Source: Streptomyces fulvoviolaceus (GTDB lineage: Bacteria > Actinomycetota > Actinomycetes > Streptomycetales > Streptomycetaceae). Taken from it: DNA of 64,000 nucleotides. The DNA is taken from contig NZ_JOEY01000021.1 in assembly GCF_000718165.1 (NCBI RefSeq), forward strand, positions 62,001-126,000, read 5' to 3'. This document shows, piece after piece, positions 7,974-17,280 of the stretch. The notes beneath the pieces are model-generated. The model was not told the DNA's origin. It saw only the letters and a program-made list of their open reading frames with translations, and made no database searches. The position numbers were made by a program, and so were the translations under genes. Numbering within the stretch: position 1 is the first letter of the stretch; every line of letters starts with the position of its first letter.

Positions 7974-9140
7974 ATGTCCGTCAACAGGTCCGCATCCACC
8001 CTCGTCGACGTACCGCGAGGGCTCGCGGGAGTCGTCGTCACCGATACCGAGATCGGGGACGTCCGGGGGCGCGAGGGCTTCTACCACTACCGCCAGTACT
8101 CGGCCGTCGAACTCGCACAGACCCGCGGGTTCGAGGACGTCTGGCATCTCCTGGTCCATGGCGAACTGCCGGACGCCGGGCGCGCGGTGGCGTTCGCCGC
8201 CGAGACCGCCGCATTGCGGCGGCTGCCGGACGAGGTGCGGGCGGCGCTGCCCGCGCTCGCCGCGGCGAGCGGAGCTTCCGGACCGCTCGCCGGCATGCGT
8301 ACGGCCTTGTCGCTACTCGGTGCGGCGAAGGGGTTCCGGCCGGTGTACGACATCGACGCGGACCGGCGGCGCCGGGACACCCTCGGTACGGCCGCGGCCG
8401 TACCGACGCTTCTCACCGCGCTGCACCGGCTGGGCAAGGGGCTCGAACCTGTGGAGCCGCGTGAGGACCTGTCGTACGCGGCGAACTACCTCTACATGTT
8501 GACGGGTTCGGAGCCGGAACCGCGGCGGGCCCGGGCGGTCGAGCAATACTTGATCTCAACCATTGACCATGGCTTCAACGCATCAACCTTCACGGCGCGG
8601 GTCATCGCCTCGACCGGGGCGGATGTGGCGGCGTGCCTCGTGGGGGCGGTGGGGGCGCTGTCCGGGCCGCTGCACGGCGGTGCGCCCAGCCGGGCGCTGG
8701 ACACCCTCGACGCGATCGGCACCCCCGACCGGATCGACGCCTGGATCCGTGAACGTGTGCTCGCCGGCGACCGGATCATGGGCTTCGGCCACGCGATCTA
8801 CCGCACGGAGGACCCGCGGTCCCGGATGCTCCGCGAGGTCGCGCAAGGGTTCGGCGGTCCGCGCGTCGACTTCGCCGTCGAGGTCGAGCGCCATGTCGAG
8901 GCGATCCTCGCCGAGTTGAAGCCGGGCCGAGAGCTGCACACCAACGTCGAGTTCTACGCCGGCGTGGTCATGGAGCTGTGTGGTCTGCCCCGCGAGATGT
9001 TCACCCCGACGTTCGCCGCGGGGCGGGTGGTGGGGTGGAGTGCGAACATCCTGGAACAGGCGGCGGACTCGAAGATCATCCGGCCGGTGGCGCGGTATGT
9101 GGGGCCGGGGGCGCCGGTGGCGGTTCCCGCGGTGACCTGA
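7974..9140 (+). CDS. Citrate/2-methylcitrate synthase family protein
   Basis: A 388-residue protein of the short citrate-synthase type. Motifs seen: STIDHGFNASTFTARV, GPLHGGAPSRALD with the first catalytic His, GFGHAIYRTEDPR with the second His and the substrate Arg, and HTNVEFYAGVVMELCG, where the canonical catalytic Asp (NVD) is Glu (NVE). The Glu may slow or redirect the reaction, though it may be normal for this subfamily. The reaction would be condensation of acetyl- or propionyl-CoA with oxaloacetate. GTTGA-rich divergent promoter and a strong GGGAGGA ribosome site support ATG 7974. Partner and likely regulator: the HTH-fused gene at 6599-7861. Confidence 0.9.
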   Translation: MSVNRSASTLVDVPRGLAGVVVTDTEIGDVRGREGFYHYRQYSAVELAQTRGFEDVWHLLVHGELPDAGRAVAFAAETAALRRLPDEVRAALPALAAASGASGPLAGMRTALSLLGAAKGFRPVYDIDADRRRRDTLGTAAAVPTLLTALHRLGKGLEPVEPREDLSYAANYLYMLTGSEPEPRRARAVEQYLISTIDHGFNASTFTARVIASTGADVAACLVGAVGALSGPLHGGAPSRALDTLDAIGTPDRIDAWIRERVLAGDRIMGFGHAIYRTEDPRSRMLREVAQGFGGPRVDFAVEVERHVEAILAELKPGRELHTNVEFYAGVVMELCGLPREMFTPTFAAGRVVGWSANILEQAADSKIIRPVARYVGPGAPVAVPAVT

Positions 9141-9402
9141 CCGGTACTCGAAGTGCCGTGCCTGGAGAGGGCTTTCCGTGTGCGGCCGGCGGTCAAGGCT
9201 GTCGCGAAAATTTCACTCACTTGCAGGGGGATAACACGCGCACCAGGCGCACCGGAGTCGATATCTTTACCTGGCCCTCTCCGGGCGCTCCGGCGAACAC
9301 CCCTGCGCGCGGAGAGCGCACTCCGACACAGCGCCGACGAACCACCGCGGATGGCTTCGGAGGGCACACCCATCCCTCTGAGTCACAAGGCGGTACACCT
9401 CC

Positions 9403-9639
9403 GTGAAGATCGTGCGACGTGTCGGGGTCTCTCCTCGGGAGCGTGGCAGTACCACAGGGCAGACCTGCCCCGACATCTTCGAGCTCAGTAACGGCGACTT
9501 CGCCGTCATCGGGCGCGAAGCGACCGCGGAACTTGATCATGAGCTCCCGTCGGACGCCGCACGAGCGGACTACGAGAGGATCGTCGTCATCACGCGCGAG
9601 ACGCTCGTCCGCGCAAAGTGTGACATCCCCGACGCCTGA
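9403..9639 (+). CDS. Small conserved streptomycete protein, 78 aa
   Basis: A 78-residue soluble protein starting at GTG (MKIVRRVGVSPRERGSTTGQ) with a conserved core CPDIFELSNGDFAVIG and the ending LVRAKCDIPDA. I recognise this as a protein type common in Streptomyces, usually beside small regulatory or DUF6082/DUF6879-type genes, with no assigned function. It ends 60 bp before a hairpin shared with the convergent DUF6082 gene. The preceding 262 bp (9141-9402) hold no gene that I can support. Confidence 0.72.
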   Translation: MKIVRRVGVSPRERGSTTGQTCPDIFELSNGDFAVIGREATAELDHELPSDAARADYERIVVITRETLVRAKCDIPDA

Positions 9640-9668
9640 CGCCTCCTGACGGTTCGCCGCCCTTCTCG

Positions 9669-9694
9669 GGGCCCGGTGCAGCGAGGCCGGGCCC
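9669..9694. terminator. Bidirectional terminator hairpin
   Basis: GGGCCCGG (9669-9676) pairs perfectly with CCGGGCCC (9687-9694) across a 10-nt loop, between two convergent genes. No long T run follows in either direction, as is usual in Streptomyces. Confidence 0.7.
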
Positions 9695-9698
9695 TCAG

Positions 9699-10205
9699 TC
9701 ATGCCGACTCGTCGGGTGGCTCGCCCACGACCCACCACTCGTCGGTGTCGGAGTCATCGAGCTCCTGGATCAGGTCGTCCATCATCCGCCCGAGGATGAA
9801 TTCCTCCGACGCCTCGGGCAGGCTCTTGCGGTGGTGGCGGGTCGCCTCCCAGTACTCGCGGAACACCTTGTTCTGGCACATCACCCGCAGATGTCCGTAC
9901 AGCTCCGCCTGGGACAGGGCGCCGATCCGGTAGAAGTGCAGGTTGTTCACGTAGAGCGCGTTGGCGAAGAGGAACTGTCGCTGTTTGTGGAGGGGGATCT
10001 CGGACTCGTACGTGTTCAGCACCTCGGCCAGAGCCGGATCGTCCATGGCTTTGCAGAGTAGGTCGAAGGAGAGCCGGTGCTGCTCGGCCAGCGCGGCCCT
10101 CTTGCGGTGCCGTGAACCCGGCGTGCTGACGGAGTCGATGGCGGCCGCGAGCTTCGTTTTCGCAGCCGAAACGATCCTTCGTACACCTGTACTCTGTGTG
10201 GCCAT
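9699..10205 (-). CDS. DUF6082 family protein
   Basis: A 168-residue protein starting MATQSTGVRRIVSAAKTKLA. The body is helical, with EQHRLSFDLLCKAMDDPALA, KQRQFLFANALYVNNLHFYR and HLRVMCQNKVFREYWEATRH, features I associate with the DUF6082 family of actinobacteria, sometimes linked to small regulatory or spore-stage genes. Function unknown. The reading frame stays open far upstream (to 11516), but codon content there belongs to the opposite-strand GTPase, so ATG 10205 is chosen. It is convergent with the small protein at 9403. Confidence 0.75.
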   Translation of the reverse strand: MATQSTGVRRIVSAAKTKLAAAIDSVSTPGSRHRKRAALAEQHRLSFDLLCKAMDDPALAEVLNTYESEIPLHKQRQFLFANALYVNNLHFYRIGALSQAELYGHLRVMCQNKVFREYWEATRHHRKSLPEASEEFILGRMMDDLIQELDDSDTDEWWVVGEPPDESA

Positions 10206-10526
10206 GTCAACCCCCGGTTCAGGCGTCCATCCGCCGGTCGTCGGGGTGCGGGTCGACTGATGGGGACCGGCGAGCGGTGGGCGGCGCTTGCCGTCTCCCA
10301 GGGTGCCGAGCGGCTCTGATCGGCGGGGGAGGCGGAGAGGAGGCGCACGGAGGGAAGTGAGGGTCGCACGAACCGGCGCCATGCCCAACGTCTGCCCCGC
10401 AAGTGCTGCTAACAATCGTTCACTTAGCAGTGATTCTTCCGGCTCGTATCCTGGGTGCGCATTCAATCCTCGTACGTGTGCAGGGCGGCAGTCCGGCGCA
10501 CGCGTCGGCGTGAGAGAGGTAGCGCG
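10206..10526 (+). promoter_or_regulatory. Promoter and operator region of the COG0523 GTPase gene
   Basis: This 321-bp stretch has no supportable gene. It contains a candidate sigma-70 promoter, TTAGCA (10424-10429) and TATCCT (10447-10452) with a 17-bp spacer. A perfect 7-bp inverted repeat, CTGCTAA (10406-10412) and TTAGCAG (10424-10430), overlaps the -35. That placement suits a repressor. COG0523 genes are often controlled by Zur-type metal regulators, but the arms do not match a Zur box that I recognise. Confidence 0.5.
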
Positions 10527-11579
10527 TTGAGCCGGAGCCCGCAGCAGATCCCAGTCGTCGTGCTCGCCGGATTCCTCGGTTCCGGAAAGACCACGCTCCT
10601 CAACCACCTCCTCCACCGCAGCGGCGGCAGCCGCATCGGCGCCATCGTCAACGACTTCGGCGCCATCGAGATCGACGCCATGGCCGTGGCGGGCGCGCTC
10701 GGCGACTCCACCGTCTCCCTCGGCAACGGCTGCCTGTGCTGTGCCGTCGACGCCAGCGAGCTGGACCTCTACCTCGGACGGCTCGCCACGCCCGCCGCCG
10801 GCATCGACGTCATCGTCATCGAGGCCAGCGGCCTCGCCGAGCCGCAGGAACTCGTGCGCATGGTGCTCGCCAGCGAGCACCCCGGGATCGTCTACGGCGG
10901 TCTCGTCGAGGTCGTCGACGCCGCCGAGTTCGACGACACCCGCGCCAAGCACCCCGAGATCGACCGGCATCTCGCCCTCGCCGACCTCGTCGTGGTCAAC
11001 AAGCTCGACCGGGCGCCGGACGCCGAGCGTGTCCTCGGACTCGTCCATTCCTTCACCGACCGCGCCGCCGTCGTCCCTGCCACCTACGGCCGTATCGACC
11101 CCGAGCTCCTCTTCGACTGCCGGCCGAACGAGGAGCGCATCGGGCAGCTCTCCTTCGACGATCTGCACGATCACCCCCATGGTGACGATCACGCAGACCA
11201 TCTCCACTCCGCCTACGACACCCTGTCCTTCACCTCCGAAGTGCCCCTCGACCCGCGCCGGTTGATGGGGTTCCTCGACAGCCGGCCCGAGGGGCTGTAC
11301 CGGATCAAGGGGCACGTCGACTTCGGGCCGTACGACACGCGTAACCGCTACGCCGTGCATGCCGTCGGACGGTTCCTCCGCTTCTACCCGGAGCCCTGGG
11401 CGGCTGCTGGCGCCCGCCTCACCCAAATCGTCCTCATCGGCTCCGGCATCGACGCGTCCGCCCTCGGCAAGGAGCTGGAGGCGTGCAAGAGCGACGCCCC
11501 ACACGCCGACGAGCACGGCATGTGGGGCGTCCTGCGCTACGTACAGGAGCCTGACGAGCAGGATCCCGACGGGATCTAG
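10527..11579 (+). CDS. COG0523 (CobW/ZNG1-like) GTPase, metal chaperone
   Basis: A 350-residue G3E GTPase. Seen: Walker A GFLGSGKTT (residues 15-23), metal-binding CLCC (residues 69-72, the CXCC motif of COG0523), guanine motif NKLD, and a histidine-rich linker HDHPHGDDHADHLHSAYD before the C-terminal CobW domain. COG0523 proteins deliver zinc, cobalt or other metals to client enzymes using GTP. TTG 10527 is chosen because GAGAGAGG lies 7-14 nt upstream and the protein then starts LSRSPQQIPVVVLAGFLGSG; an in-frame GTG at 10455 would add an unlikely basic tail. Its stop codon overlaps that of the convergent parC gene within CTAG. Confidence 0.9.
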   Translation: MSRSPQQIPVVVLAGFLGSGKTTLLNHLLHRSGGSRIGAIVNDFGAIEIDAMAVAGALGDSTVSLGNGCLCCAVDASELDLYLGRLATPAAGIDVIVIEASGLAEPQELVRMVLASEHPGIVYGGLVEVVDAAEFDDTRAKHPEIDRHLALADLVVVNKLDRAPDAERVLGLVHSFTDRAAVVPATYGRIDPELLFDCRPNEERIGQLSFDDLHDHPHGDDHADHLHSAYDTLSFTSEVPLDPRRLMGFLDSRPEGLYRIKGHVDFGPYDTRNRYAVHAVGRFLRFYPEPWAAAGARLTQIVLIGSGIDASALGKELEACKSDAPHADEHGMWGVLRYVQEPDEQDPDGI

Positions 11580-14032
11580 ACCGGTCCCGCCACCACCGAC
11601 ACCGTCTTCGCCAGGGACACGCCCGAGCCGTCGCGCCGCGGGTCCATCTCCGGGAGGTCGGCCGGTGTGCCGTTCTTCTGCGCGGCACGGGCCGGTACGG
11701 CGCCCGCCCAGGCCAGCGACAGGCAGTCCTCGCCCTTCAGGAACCGCTGGCAGCGGACGCCGCCGGTGGCGCGGCCCTTGCGCGGGTACTGGTCGAACGG
11801 GGTCAGCTTGGCCGTCGTCTGGACGGAGTCGTCGAGCGTGCCGCGCGAGCCCGCGACGGTGAAGACGACCGCCTCCACCGCCGGGTCCACCGCGGTGAAG
11901 GAGATGACCTTCGCGCCCTCGGTGAGCTTGATGCCCGCCATACCGCCCGCCGGACGGCCCTGCGGACGGACCTGCGCGGCCTGGTAGCGCAGCAGCTGTG
12001 CGTCGTCCGTGATGAAGACCAGGTCCTCCTCGCCGGTGCGCAGTTCGATCGCGCCGACGATCCGGTCGCCCTCCTTGAGCGTGATGACCTCCAACTCGCC
12101 CTTGTTGGACGGATAGTCGGGCACCACACGCTTGACGACGCCCTGTTCCGTGCCGAGCGCCAGACCGGGGGACGACTCGTCGAGCGTGGTCAGACAGACC
12201 AGCGTCTCGTCGTCCTCCAGGGAGAGGAACTCCGACAGGGGGGCGCCGCCCGAGAGGTTCGGGGCCGCCGCCGTGTCCGGGAGCTGCGGAAGATCGATGA
12301 CGTTCAGACGCAGCAGCCGGCCCGTCGACGTCACCGCACCCACCTCGCCGAGCGCCGTGGCCGGCACCGCCGAGACGATCACGTCATGCTTGGCGCGCCT
12401 GACGTCCTCGTCCTCCGGGAACGGCTCGCCGTTGGCCGTGCGGGCCAGCAGACCCGTCGAGGACAGGAGCACCCGGCACGGGTCGTCCGCCACCTGCAGC
12501 GGTACGGCGGACACCGTGGCGCCCGCCGACTCCAGCAGGACCGTACGCCGCTCGGTGCCGAACTTCTTGGCCACCGCGGCCAGTTCGGCGGAGACCAGCT
12601 TGCGCAGCTCGGAGTCCGACTCCAGGATCCGGGTCAGCTCCGCGATCTCGGCGTTCAGCCGGTCCTTCTCCGACTCCAGCTCGATGCGGTCGAACTTGGT
12701 GAGGCGGCGCAGCGGGGTGTCGAGGATGTACTGGGTCTGGATCTCCGACAGCGAGAAGGTCTCCATCAGGCGCTGCTTCGCCTGCGCCGAGTTGTCGCTG
12801 GAGCGGATGAGGCGGATGACCTCGTCGATGTCGATCAGCGCGGTGAGCAGACCCTCGACCAGGTGCAGCCGGTCGCGCCGCTTGGTGCGCCGGAACTCGC
12901 TGCGGCGTCGTACGACCTCGAAGCGGTGGTCGAGATAGACCTCCAGGAGCTCCTTGAGGCCGAGGGTGAGGGGCTGGCCGTCCACCAGCGCGACGTTGTT
13001 GACGCCGAAGGACTCCTCCATCGGCGTCAGCTTGTAGAGCTGCTCCAGAACCGCCTCGGGCACGAAGCCGTTCTTGATCTCGATGACCAGACGCAGGCCG
13101 TGCGCGCGGTCGGTGAGGTCCTTGACGTCGGCGATGCCCTGCAGCTTCTTCGAGCCGACCAGGTCCTTGATCTTGGCGATCACCTTCTCCGGGCCGACCG
13201 TGAAGGGCAGTTCGGTGACGATGAGGCCCTTGCGGCGCGCCGTCACGTTGTCCACCGCCACCGTCGCGCGGATCTTGAAGGTGCCGCGGCCCGTCTCGTA
13301 CGCGTCGCGGATGCCGGAGAGACCGACGATCCGGCCGCCGGTGGGCAGGTCGGGGCCGGGGATGTGCCGCATCAGGGCGTCCAGATCCGCGTTCGGGTAG
13401 CGGATCAGGTGGCGGGCGGCCGCGATGACCTCGGCGAGGTTGTGCGGCGCCATGTTGGTGGCCATGCCGACCGCGATGCCCGAGGAGCCGTTGACCAGCA
13501 GGTTCGGGAAGGCGGCGGGCAGCGCGCCCGGCTCCTGCTCCTGGCCGTCGTAGTTCGGGGCGAAGTCGACGGTGTCCTCGTCGATGGACTCCGTCATCAG
13601 GGTCGCGGCCTCGGCGGCGCGGCACTCGGTGTACCGCATGGCGGCCGGCGGGTCGTCGTTGCCCAACGACCCGAAGTTGCCGTGGCCGTCGACCAGCGGG
13701 ACGCTCATCGAGAAGGGCTGGGCCATGCGCACCAGGGCGTCGTAGATCGACGCGTCGCCGTGCGGGTGCAGCTTGCCCATGACCTCGCCGATGACGCGGG
13801 CGCACTTCACATAGCCGCGGTCGGGGCGCAGGCCCATCTCGTTCATCTGGTAGACGATGCGGCGGTGCACCGGCTTGAGGCCGTCGCGGGCGTCCGGCAG
13901 GGCGCGGGAGTAGATGACCGAGTACGCGTACTCGAGGTACGAGCCCTTCATCTCGTCCACGACGTCGATGTCGAGGATCCGCTCCTCGTACGAGTCGTCG
14001 GGCGGCGGGGTCTTCGTGCTGCGGCGGGCCAT
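11576..14032 (-). CDS. parC: DNA topoisomerase IV subunit A
   Basis: An 818-residue type IIA topoisomerase A subunit. The catalytic tyrosine is Y134 in AAMRYTECR. The quinolone-determining region reads [17 protein letters not shown] (from residue 89), with Ala at the position of E. coli GyrA Ser83, as I recall for mycobacterial GyrA. The C-terminal beta-pinwheel has no intact GyrA box (QRRGGKG); it shows only [12 protein letters not shown], which favours ParC over GyrA. With ParE it decatenates daughter chromosomes. The start has an AGGAGGA ribosome site about 10 nt upstream. It is divergent from the M16 peptidase genes. Confidence 0.92.
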   Translation of the reverse strand: MARRSTKTPPPDDSYEERILDIDVVDEMKGSYLEYAYSVIYSRALPDARDGLKPVHRRIVYQMNEMGLRPDRGYVKCARVIGEVMGKLHPHGDASIYDALVRMAQPFSMSVPLVDGHGNFGSLGNDDPPAAMRYTECRAAEAATLMTESIDEDTVDFAPNYDGQEQEPGALPAAFPNLLVNGSSGIAVGMATNMAPHNLAEVIAAARHLIRYPNADLDALMRHIPGPDLPTGGRIVGLSGIRDAYETGRGTFKIRATVAVDNVTARRKGLIVTELPFTVGPEKVIAKIKDLVGSKKLQGIADVKDLTDRAHGLRLVIEIKNGFVPEAVLEQLYKLTPMEESFGVNNVALVDGQPLTLGLKELLEVYLDHRFEVVRRRSEFRRTKRRDRLHLVEGLLTALIDIDEVIRLIRSSDNSAQAKQRLMETFSLSEIQTQYILDTPLRRLTKFDRIELESEKDRLNAEIAELTRILESDSELRKLVSAELAAVAKKFGTERRTVLLESAGATVSAVPLQVADDPCRVLLSSTGLLARTANGEPFPEDEDVRRAKHDVIVSAVPATALGEVGAVTSTGRLLRLNVIDLPQLPDTAAAPNLSGGAPLSEFLSLEDDETLVCLTTLDESSPGLALGTEQGVVKRVVPDYPSNKGELEVITLKEGDRIVGAIELRTGEEDLVFITDDAQLLRYQAAQVRPQGRPAGGMAGIKLTEGAKVISFTAVDPAVEAVVFTVAGSRGTLDDSVQTTAKLTPFDQYPRKGRATGGVRCQRFLKGEDCLSLAWAGAVPARAAQKNGTPADLPEMDPRRDGSGVSLAKTVSVVAGPV

Positions 14033-14332
14033 CGCTGCCGGCTCCTCCTGTTTCGGGTCGCTCGCCTGCAGGGCGCTCCTGCCGCAGCGAACGGGATCTG
14101 ACGCTGACCATTGTGGACCGTGGCACTGACAGTCCGGGCCGGGACCCGGCGCAGGCGCCCGGCCCGCCGCGGAGAGGCACGCCTCCCGCGGGCTGCCCGC
14201 AGGCTACGCGATCTCGCTCTGGGCGTACGTCGACCGGGAACTTCGCCGACGGTCCGCGCGCTTGCATACAGTGGCAGGACCGGCAGCAGAACCGCGGTTT
14301 CAACGACCGCGTCAGCCATTGAAGGGACGTAC
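14033..14332. other. Divergent intergenic region parC / M16 peptidase
   Basis: 300 bp without a gene. It holds the parC ribosome site at the left end. On the plus strand a TACAGT hexamer at 14267-14272 could be the -10 of the peptidase operon, but I see no good -35 at the right distance. Nothing else stands out. Confidence 0.4.
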
Positions 14333-15727
14333 ATGCCCATGGGTCACACGGCCACAGACCAGGCAGGCACCGGGGGCCTGACAGCGACCGAGCACCGTCT
14401 GGCCAACGGGCTGCGCGTGGTGCTCTCCGAGGACCACCTGACCCCGGTCGCGGCGGTGTGCCTCTGGTACGACGTCGGCTCACGCCACGAGGTCAAGGGA
14501 CGTACCGGTCTGGCTCACCTCTTCGAGCACCTGATGTTCCAGGGCTCGGGCCAGGTCAAGGGCAACGGCCACTTCGAGCTCGTCCAGGGCGCGGGCGGCT
14601 CGCTCAACGGCACCACGAGTTTCGAGCGCACCAACTACTTCGAGACCATGCCGACCCACCAACTGGAGCTCGCGCTCTGGCTGGAGGCCGACCGTATGGG
14701 GTCGCTGCTCGCCGCCCTCGACGACGAGTCGATGGAGAACCAGCGGGACGTCGTCAAGAACGAGCGCCGGCAACGCTACGACAACGTCCCCTACGGCACG
14801 GCGTTCGAGAAGCTGACCGCCCTCGCCTACCCGGAGGGCCACCCCTACCACCACACCCCGATCGGCTCGATGGCCGACCTGGACGCGGCGACCCTGGAGG
14901 ACGCGCGCGCGTTCTTCCGTACGTACTACGCGCCGGGCAACGCCGTCCTGTCGGTCGTCGGCGACATCGACCCGGAGCAGACGCTCGCCTGGGTCGAGAA
15001 GTACTTCGGCTCCATCGCCGCCCACGACGGCAAGCCCGCCCCGCGCGACGGCGCGCTGCCCGAGGTCATCGGCGAGCAGCTGCGCGAGGTCGTCGAGGAG
15101 GAGGTGCCGGCCCGCGCCCTGATGGCGGCCTACCGGCTGCCGCACGACGGCACGCGCGCGTGCGACGCGGCCGACCTGGCGCTCACCGTCCTCGGCGGCG
15201 GAGAGTCCTCCCGCATCTACAACCGGCTCGTACGGCGCGACCGTACGGCTGTCGCGGCCGGCTTCGGACTGCTGCGGCTGGCCGGGGCGCCCTCCCTGGG
15301 CTGGCTGGACGTGAAGACCTCCGGGGACGTCGAGGTGCCGGTCATCGAGGCCGCGATCGACGAGGAGCTCGCCCGGTTCGCCGAGGAGGGCCCCACGGCC
15401 GAGGAAATGGAGCGCGCCCAGGCCCAGTTGGAGCGCGAGTGGCTGGACCGGCTCGGCACGGTCGCGGGCCGTGCCGACGAACTGTGCCGGTTCGCCGTCC
15501 TGTTCGGCGACCCGCAGCTCGCCCTCACCGCCGTGGGGCGCGTCCTCGAGGTGACGGCCGAGGAGGTCCAGGAGGTCGCCAAGGCCCGGCTGCGCCCGGA
15601 CAACCGCGCTGTGCTCGTGTACGAGCCGGTCGCCGGAGAGGTTGCCGAGGACGCGGATCCCCCCGAAGACCCCGAGGCCGAGGCCACGATCGAGGCCGGC
15701 GACAAGAACGAGGAGGCGGCCAAGTGA
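14333..15727 (+). CDS. M16 family zinc peptidase (active subunit)
   Basis: A 464-residue pitrilysin/insulinase-type peptidase. The inverted zinc motif HLFEH (residues 62-66) with a downstream Glu in LALWLEADRMGSLL is intact, so the protein should be catalytically active. The C-terminal M16C domain follows, ending in an acidic tail. A GAAGGGA ribosome site precedes ATG 14333. Its stop overlaps the GTG of the next gene by 4 nt (GTGA). Active and inactive M16 halves made side by side usually form a heterodimer like mitochondrial processing peptidase or PqqF/PqqG-like proteins. The substrate is unknown; degradation of short peptides is the likely role. Confidence 0.93.
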   Translation: MPMGHTATDQAGTGGLTATEHRLANGLRVVLSEDHLTPVAAVCLWYDVGSRHEVKGRTGLAHLFEHLMFQGSGQVKGNGHFELVQGAGGSLNGTTSFERTNYFETMPTHQLELALWLEADRMGSLLAALDDESMENQRDVVKNERRQRYDNVPYGTAFEKLTALAYPEGHPYHHTPIGSMADLDAATLEDARAFFRTYYAPGNAVLSVVGDIDPEQTLAWVEKYFGSIAAHDGKPAPRDGALPEVIGEQLREVVEEEVPARALMAAYRLPHDGTRACDAADLALTVLGGGESSRIYNRLVRRDRTAVAAGFGLLRLAGAPSLGWLDVKTSGDVEVPVIEAAIDEELARFAEEGPTAEEMERAQAQLEREWLDRLGTVAGRADELCRFAVLFGDPQLALTAVGRVLEVTAEEVQEVAKARLRPDNRAVLVYEPVAGEVAEDADPPEDPEAEATIEAGDKNEEAAK

Positions 15728-17112
15728 CCGAGCTCGCCACGATGCAGTTCCACCCGCAGCCCCAGGCGGGCGAGGCCAGGCCCTGGGCGTTCCCGGCCCC
15801 CGAGCGCGGCGCGCTCGACAACGGCCTGACCGTTCTGCGCTGCCACCGCCCCGGCCAGCAGGTCGTCGCCGTCGAGGTGCTCCTGGACGCGCCCCTGGAG
15901 GCGGAGCCGGCCGGTTTCGACGGCGTCGGCACGATCATGGCGCGGGCCTTCTCTGAGGGCACCGACAAGCACTCCGCCGAGGAGTTCGCCGCCGAACTGG
16001 AGCGCTGCGGCGCCACTCTCGACGCGCACGCCGACCACCCCGGCGTCCGCCTGAGCCTCGAAGTGCCGGCCTCCCGCCTCGCCAAGGCGCTCGCTCTGCT
16101 GGCCGACGCCCTCAGGGCACCCGCGTTCGCCGACAGCGAGGTGGAGCGGCTGGTCCGCAACCGCCTCGACGAGATCCCGCACGAGCTGGCCAACCCCTCC
16201 CGCCGCGCCGCCAAGGAGCTTTCCAAGGAGCTCTTCCCGGCCACCTCGCGCATGTCGCGCCCCCGCCAGGGCACCGAGGACACGGTCGAGAAGATCGACT
16301 CGGCGGCCGTACGCGCCTTCTACGACCGCCACGTCAGGCCCGCCACGGCCACCGCAGTGGTCGTCGGCGACCTCACCGGCATCGACCTGGACGCGCTGCT
16401 CGGCGACACCCTGGGCGCGTGGACCGGCTCCACGGCCCAGCCGCGCCCCGTGCCGCCGGTGACCGCCGACGACACCGGACGGGTCGTCATCGTGGACCGC
16501 CCCGGCGCCGTCCAGACGCAGCTCCTGATCGGCCGTATCGGCTCCGACCGGCACGCGCGCGTGTGGCCCGCGCAGGTGCTCGGCACGTACTGCCTCGGCG
16601 GCACCCTCACCTCCCGCCTGGACCGTGTCCTGCGCGAGGAGAAGGGCTACACCTACGGTGTGCGGGCGTTCGGGCAGGTCCTCAGGTCCGCCCCGGACGG
16701 CTCCGGTGCCGCGATGCTCGCCATCAGCGGCTCCGTGGACACCCCGAACACCGGTCCCGCCCTGGACGACCTCTGGAAGGTGCTGCGCACGCTCGCCGAA
16801 GGGGGCCTCACCGACGCCGAGCGCGACGTCGCCGTGCAGAACCTCGTCGGCGTGGCGCCGCTGAAGTACGAGACCGCGGCGGCCGTCGCGAGCACGCTGG
16901 CCGACCAGGTCGAGCAGCACCTGCCGGACGACTTCCAGGCGACGCTGTACCAGCAGCTCGCCGCCACCGGCACCGTCGAGGCCACCGCGGCGGCCGTGAA
17001 CGCCTTCCCGGTGGACCGTCTGGTGACGATCCTCGTCGGCGACGCGGCGTCGATCAAGGAGCCCGTCGAGGCCCTCGGCATCGGCGAAGTCACGGTCGTG
17101 ACAGCCGAGTAG
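15724..17112 (+). CDS. M16 family peptidase-like protein (non-catalytic partner)
   Basis: A 462-residue M16 protein that lacks the HXXEH zinc motif: the corresponding segment reads GVGTIMARAFSEGT. The later M16C features remain, including EEKGYTYGVRAF, the conserved R/Y substrate-binding segment of the second half. Loss of zinc ligands with retention of the fold is typical of regulatory alpha subunits. Translation is coupled to the active subunit upstream through GTGA. The two probably make a closed heterodimeric clamp. Confidence 0.92.
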   Translation: MTELATMQFHPQPQAGEARPWAFPAPERGALDNGLTVLRCHRPGQQVVAVEVLLDAPLEAEPAGFDGVGTIMARAFSEGTDKHSAEEFAAELERCGATLDAHADHPGVRLSLEVPASRLAKALALLADALRAPAFADSEVERLVRNRLDEIPHELANPSRRAAKELSKELFPATSRMSRPRQGTEDTVEKIDSAAVRAFYDRHVRPATATAVVVGDLTGIDLDALLGDTLGAWTGSTAQPRPVPPVTADDTGRVVIVDRPGAVQTQLLIGRIGSDRHARVWPAQVLGTYCLGGTLTSRLDRVLREEKGYTYGVRAFGQVLRSAPDGSGAAMLAISGSVDTPNTGPALDDLWKVLRTLAEGGLTDAERDVAVQNLVGVAPLKYETAAAVASTLADQVEQHLPDDFQATLYQQLAATGTVEATAAAVNAFPVDRLVTILVGDAASIKEPVEALGIGEVTVVTAE

Positions 17113-17151
17113 AAGCCCGAGTAGAGACCCGAGCAGAAGCAGGCACACCGA

Positions 17152-17185
17152 GGGGCCCTGGTGACGGAAGCGCCACCAGGGCCCC
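17152..17185 (+). terminator. Terminator of the M16 operon
   Basis: GGGGCCCTGGTG (17152-17163) pairs perfectly with CACCAGGGCCCC (17174-17185) over a 10-nt loop, then TT. A 12-bp GC-rich stem 40 nt after the stop codon. Confidence 0.85.
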
Positions 17186-17280
17186 TTAATGTCCGAATTG
17201 AGGGAGAGGTTGCCTGTCTGCCCTGTGGCATGTGCAACAAAAGCCTTGATCCGTTTGGGGATTGAAAGTGGTCCCGTTTA

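Noticed and set aside
9141..9402. Possible small gene between the citrate synthase and the 78-aa protein
   Set aside because: Open frames exist but have no plausible ribosome site and read as Arg/Pro-rich noise.
10206..11516. The long upstream extension of the DUF6082 reading frame
   Set aside because: Most of it lies opposite the COG0523 GTPase and reads as acidic Gly/Val filler; only the part from ATG 10205 has family sequence.
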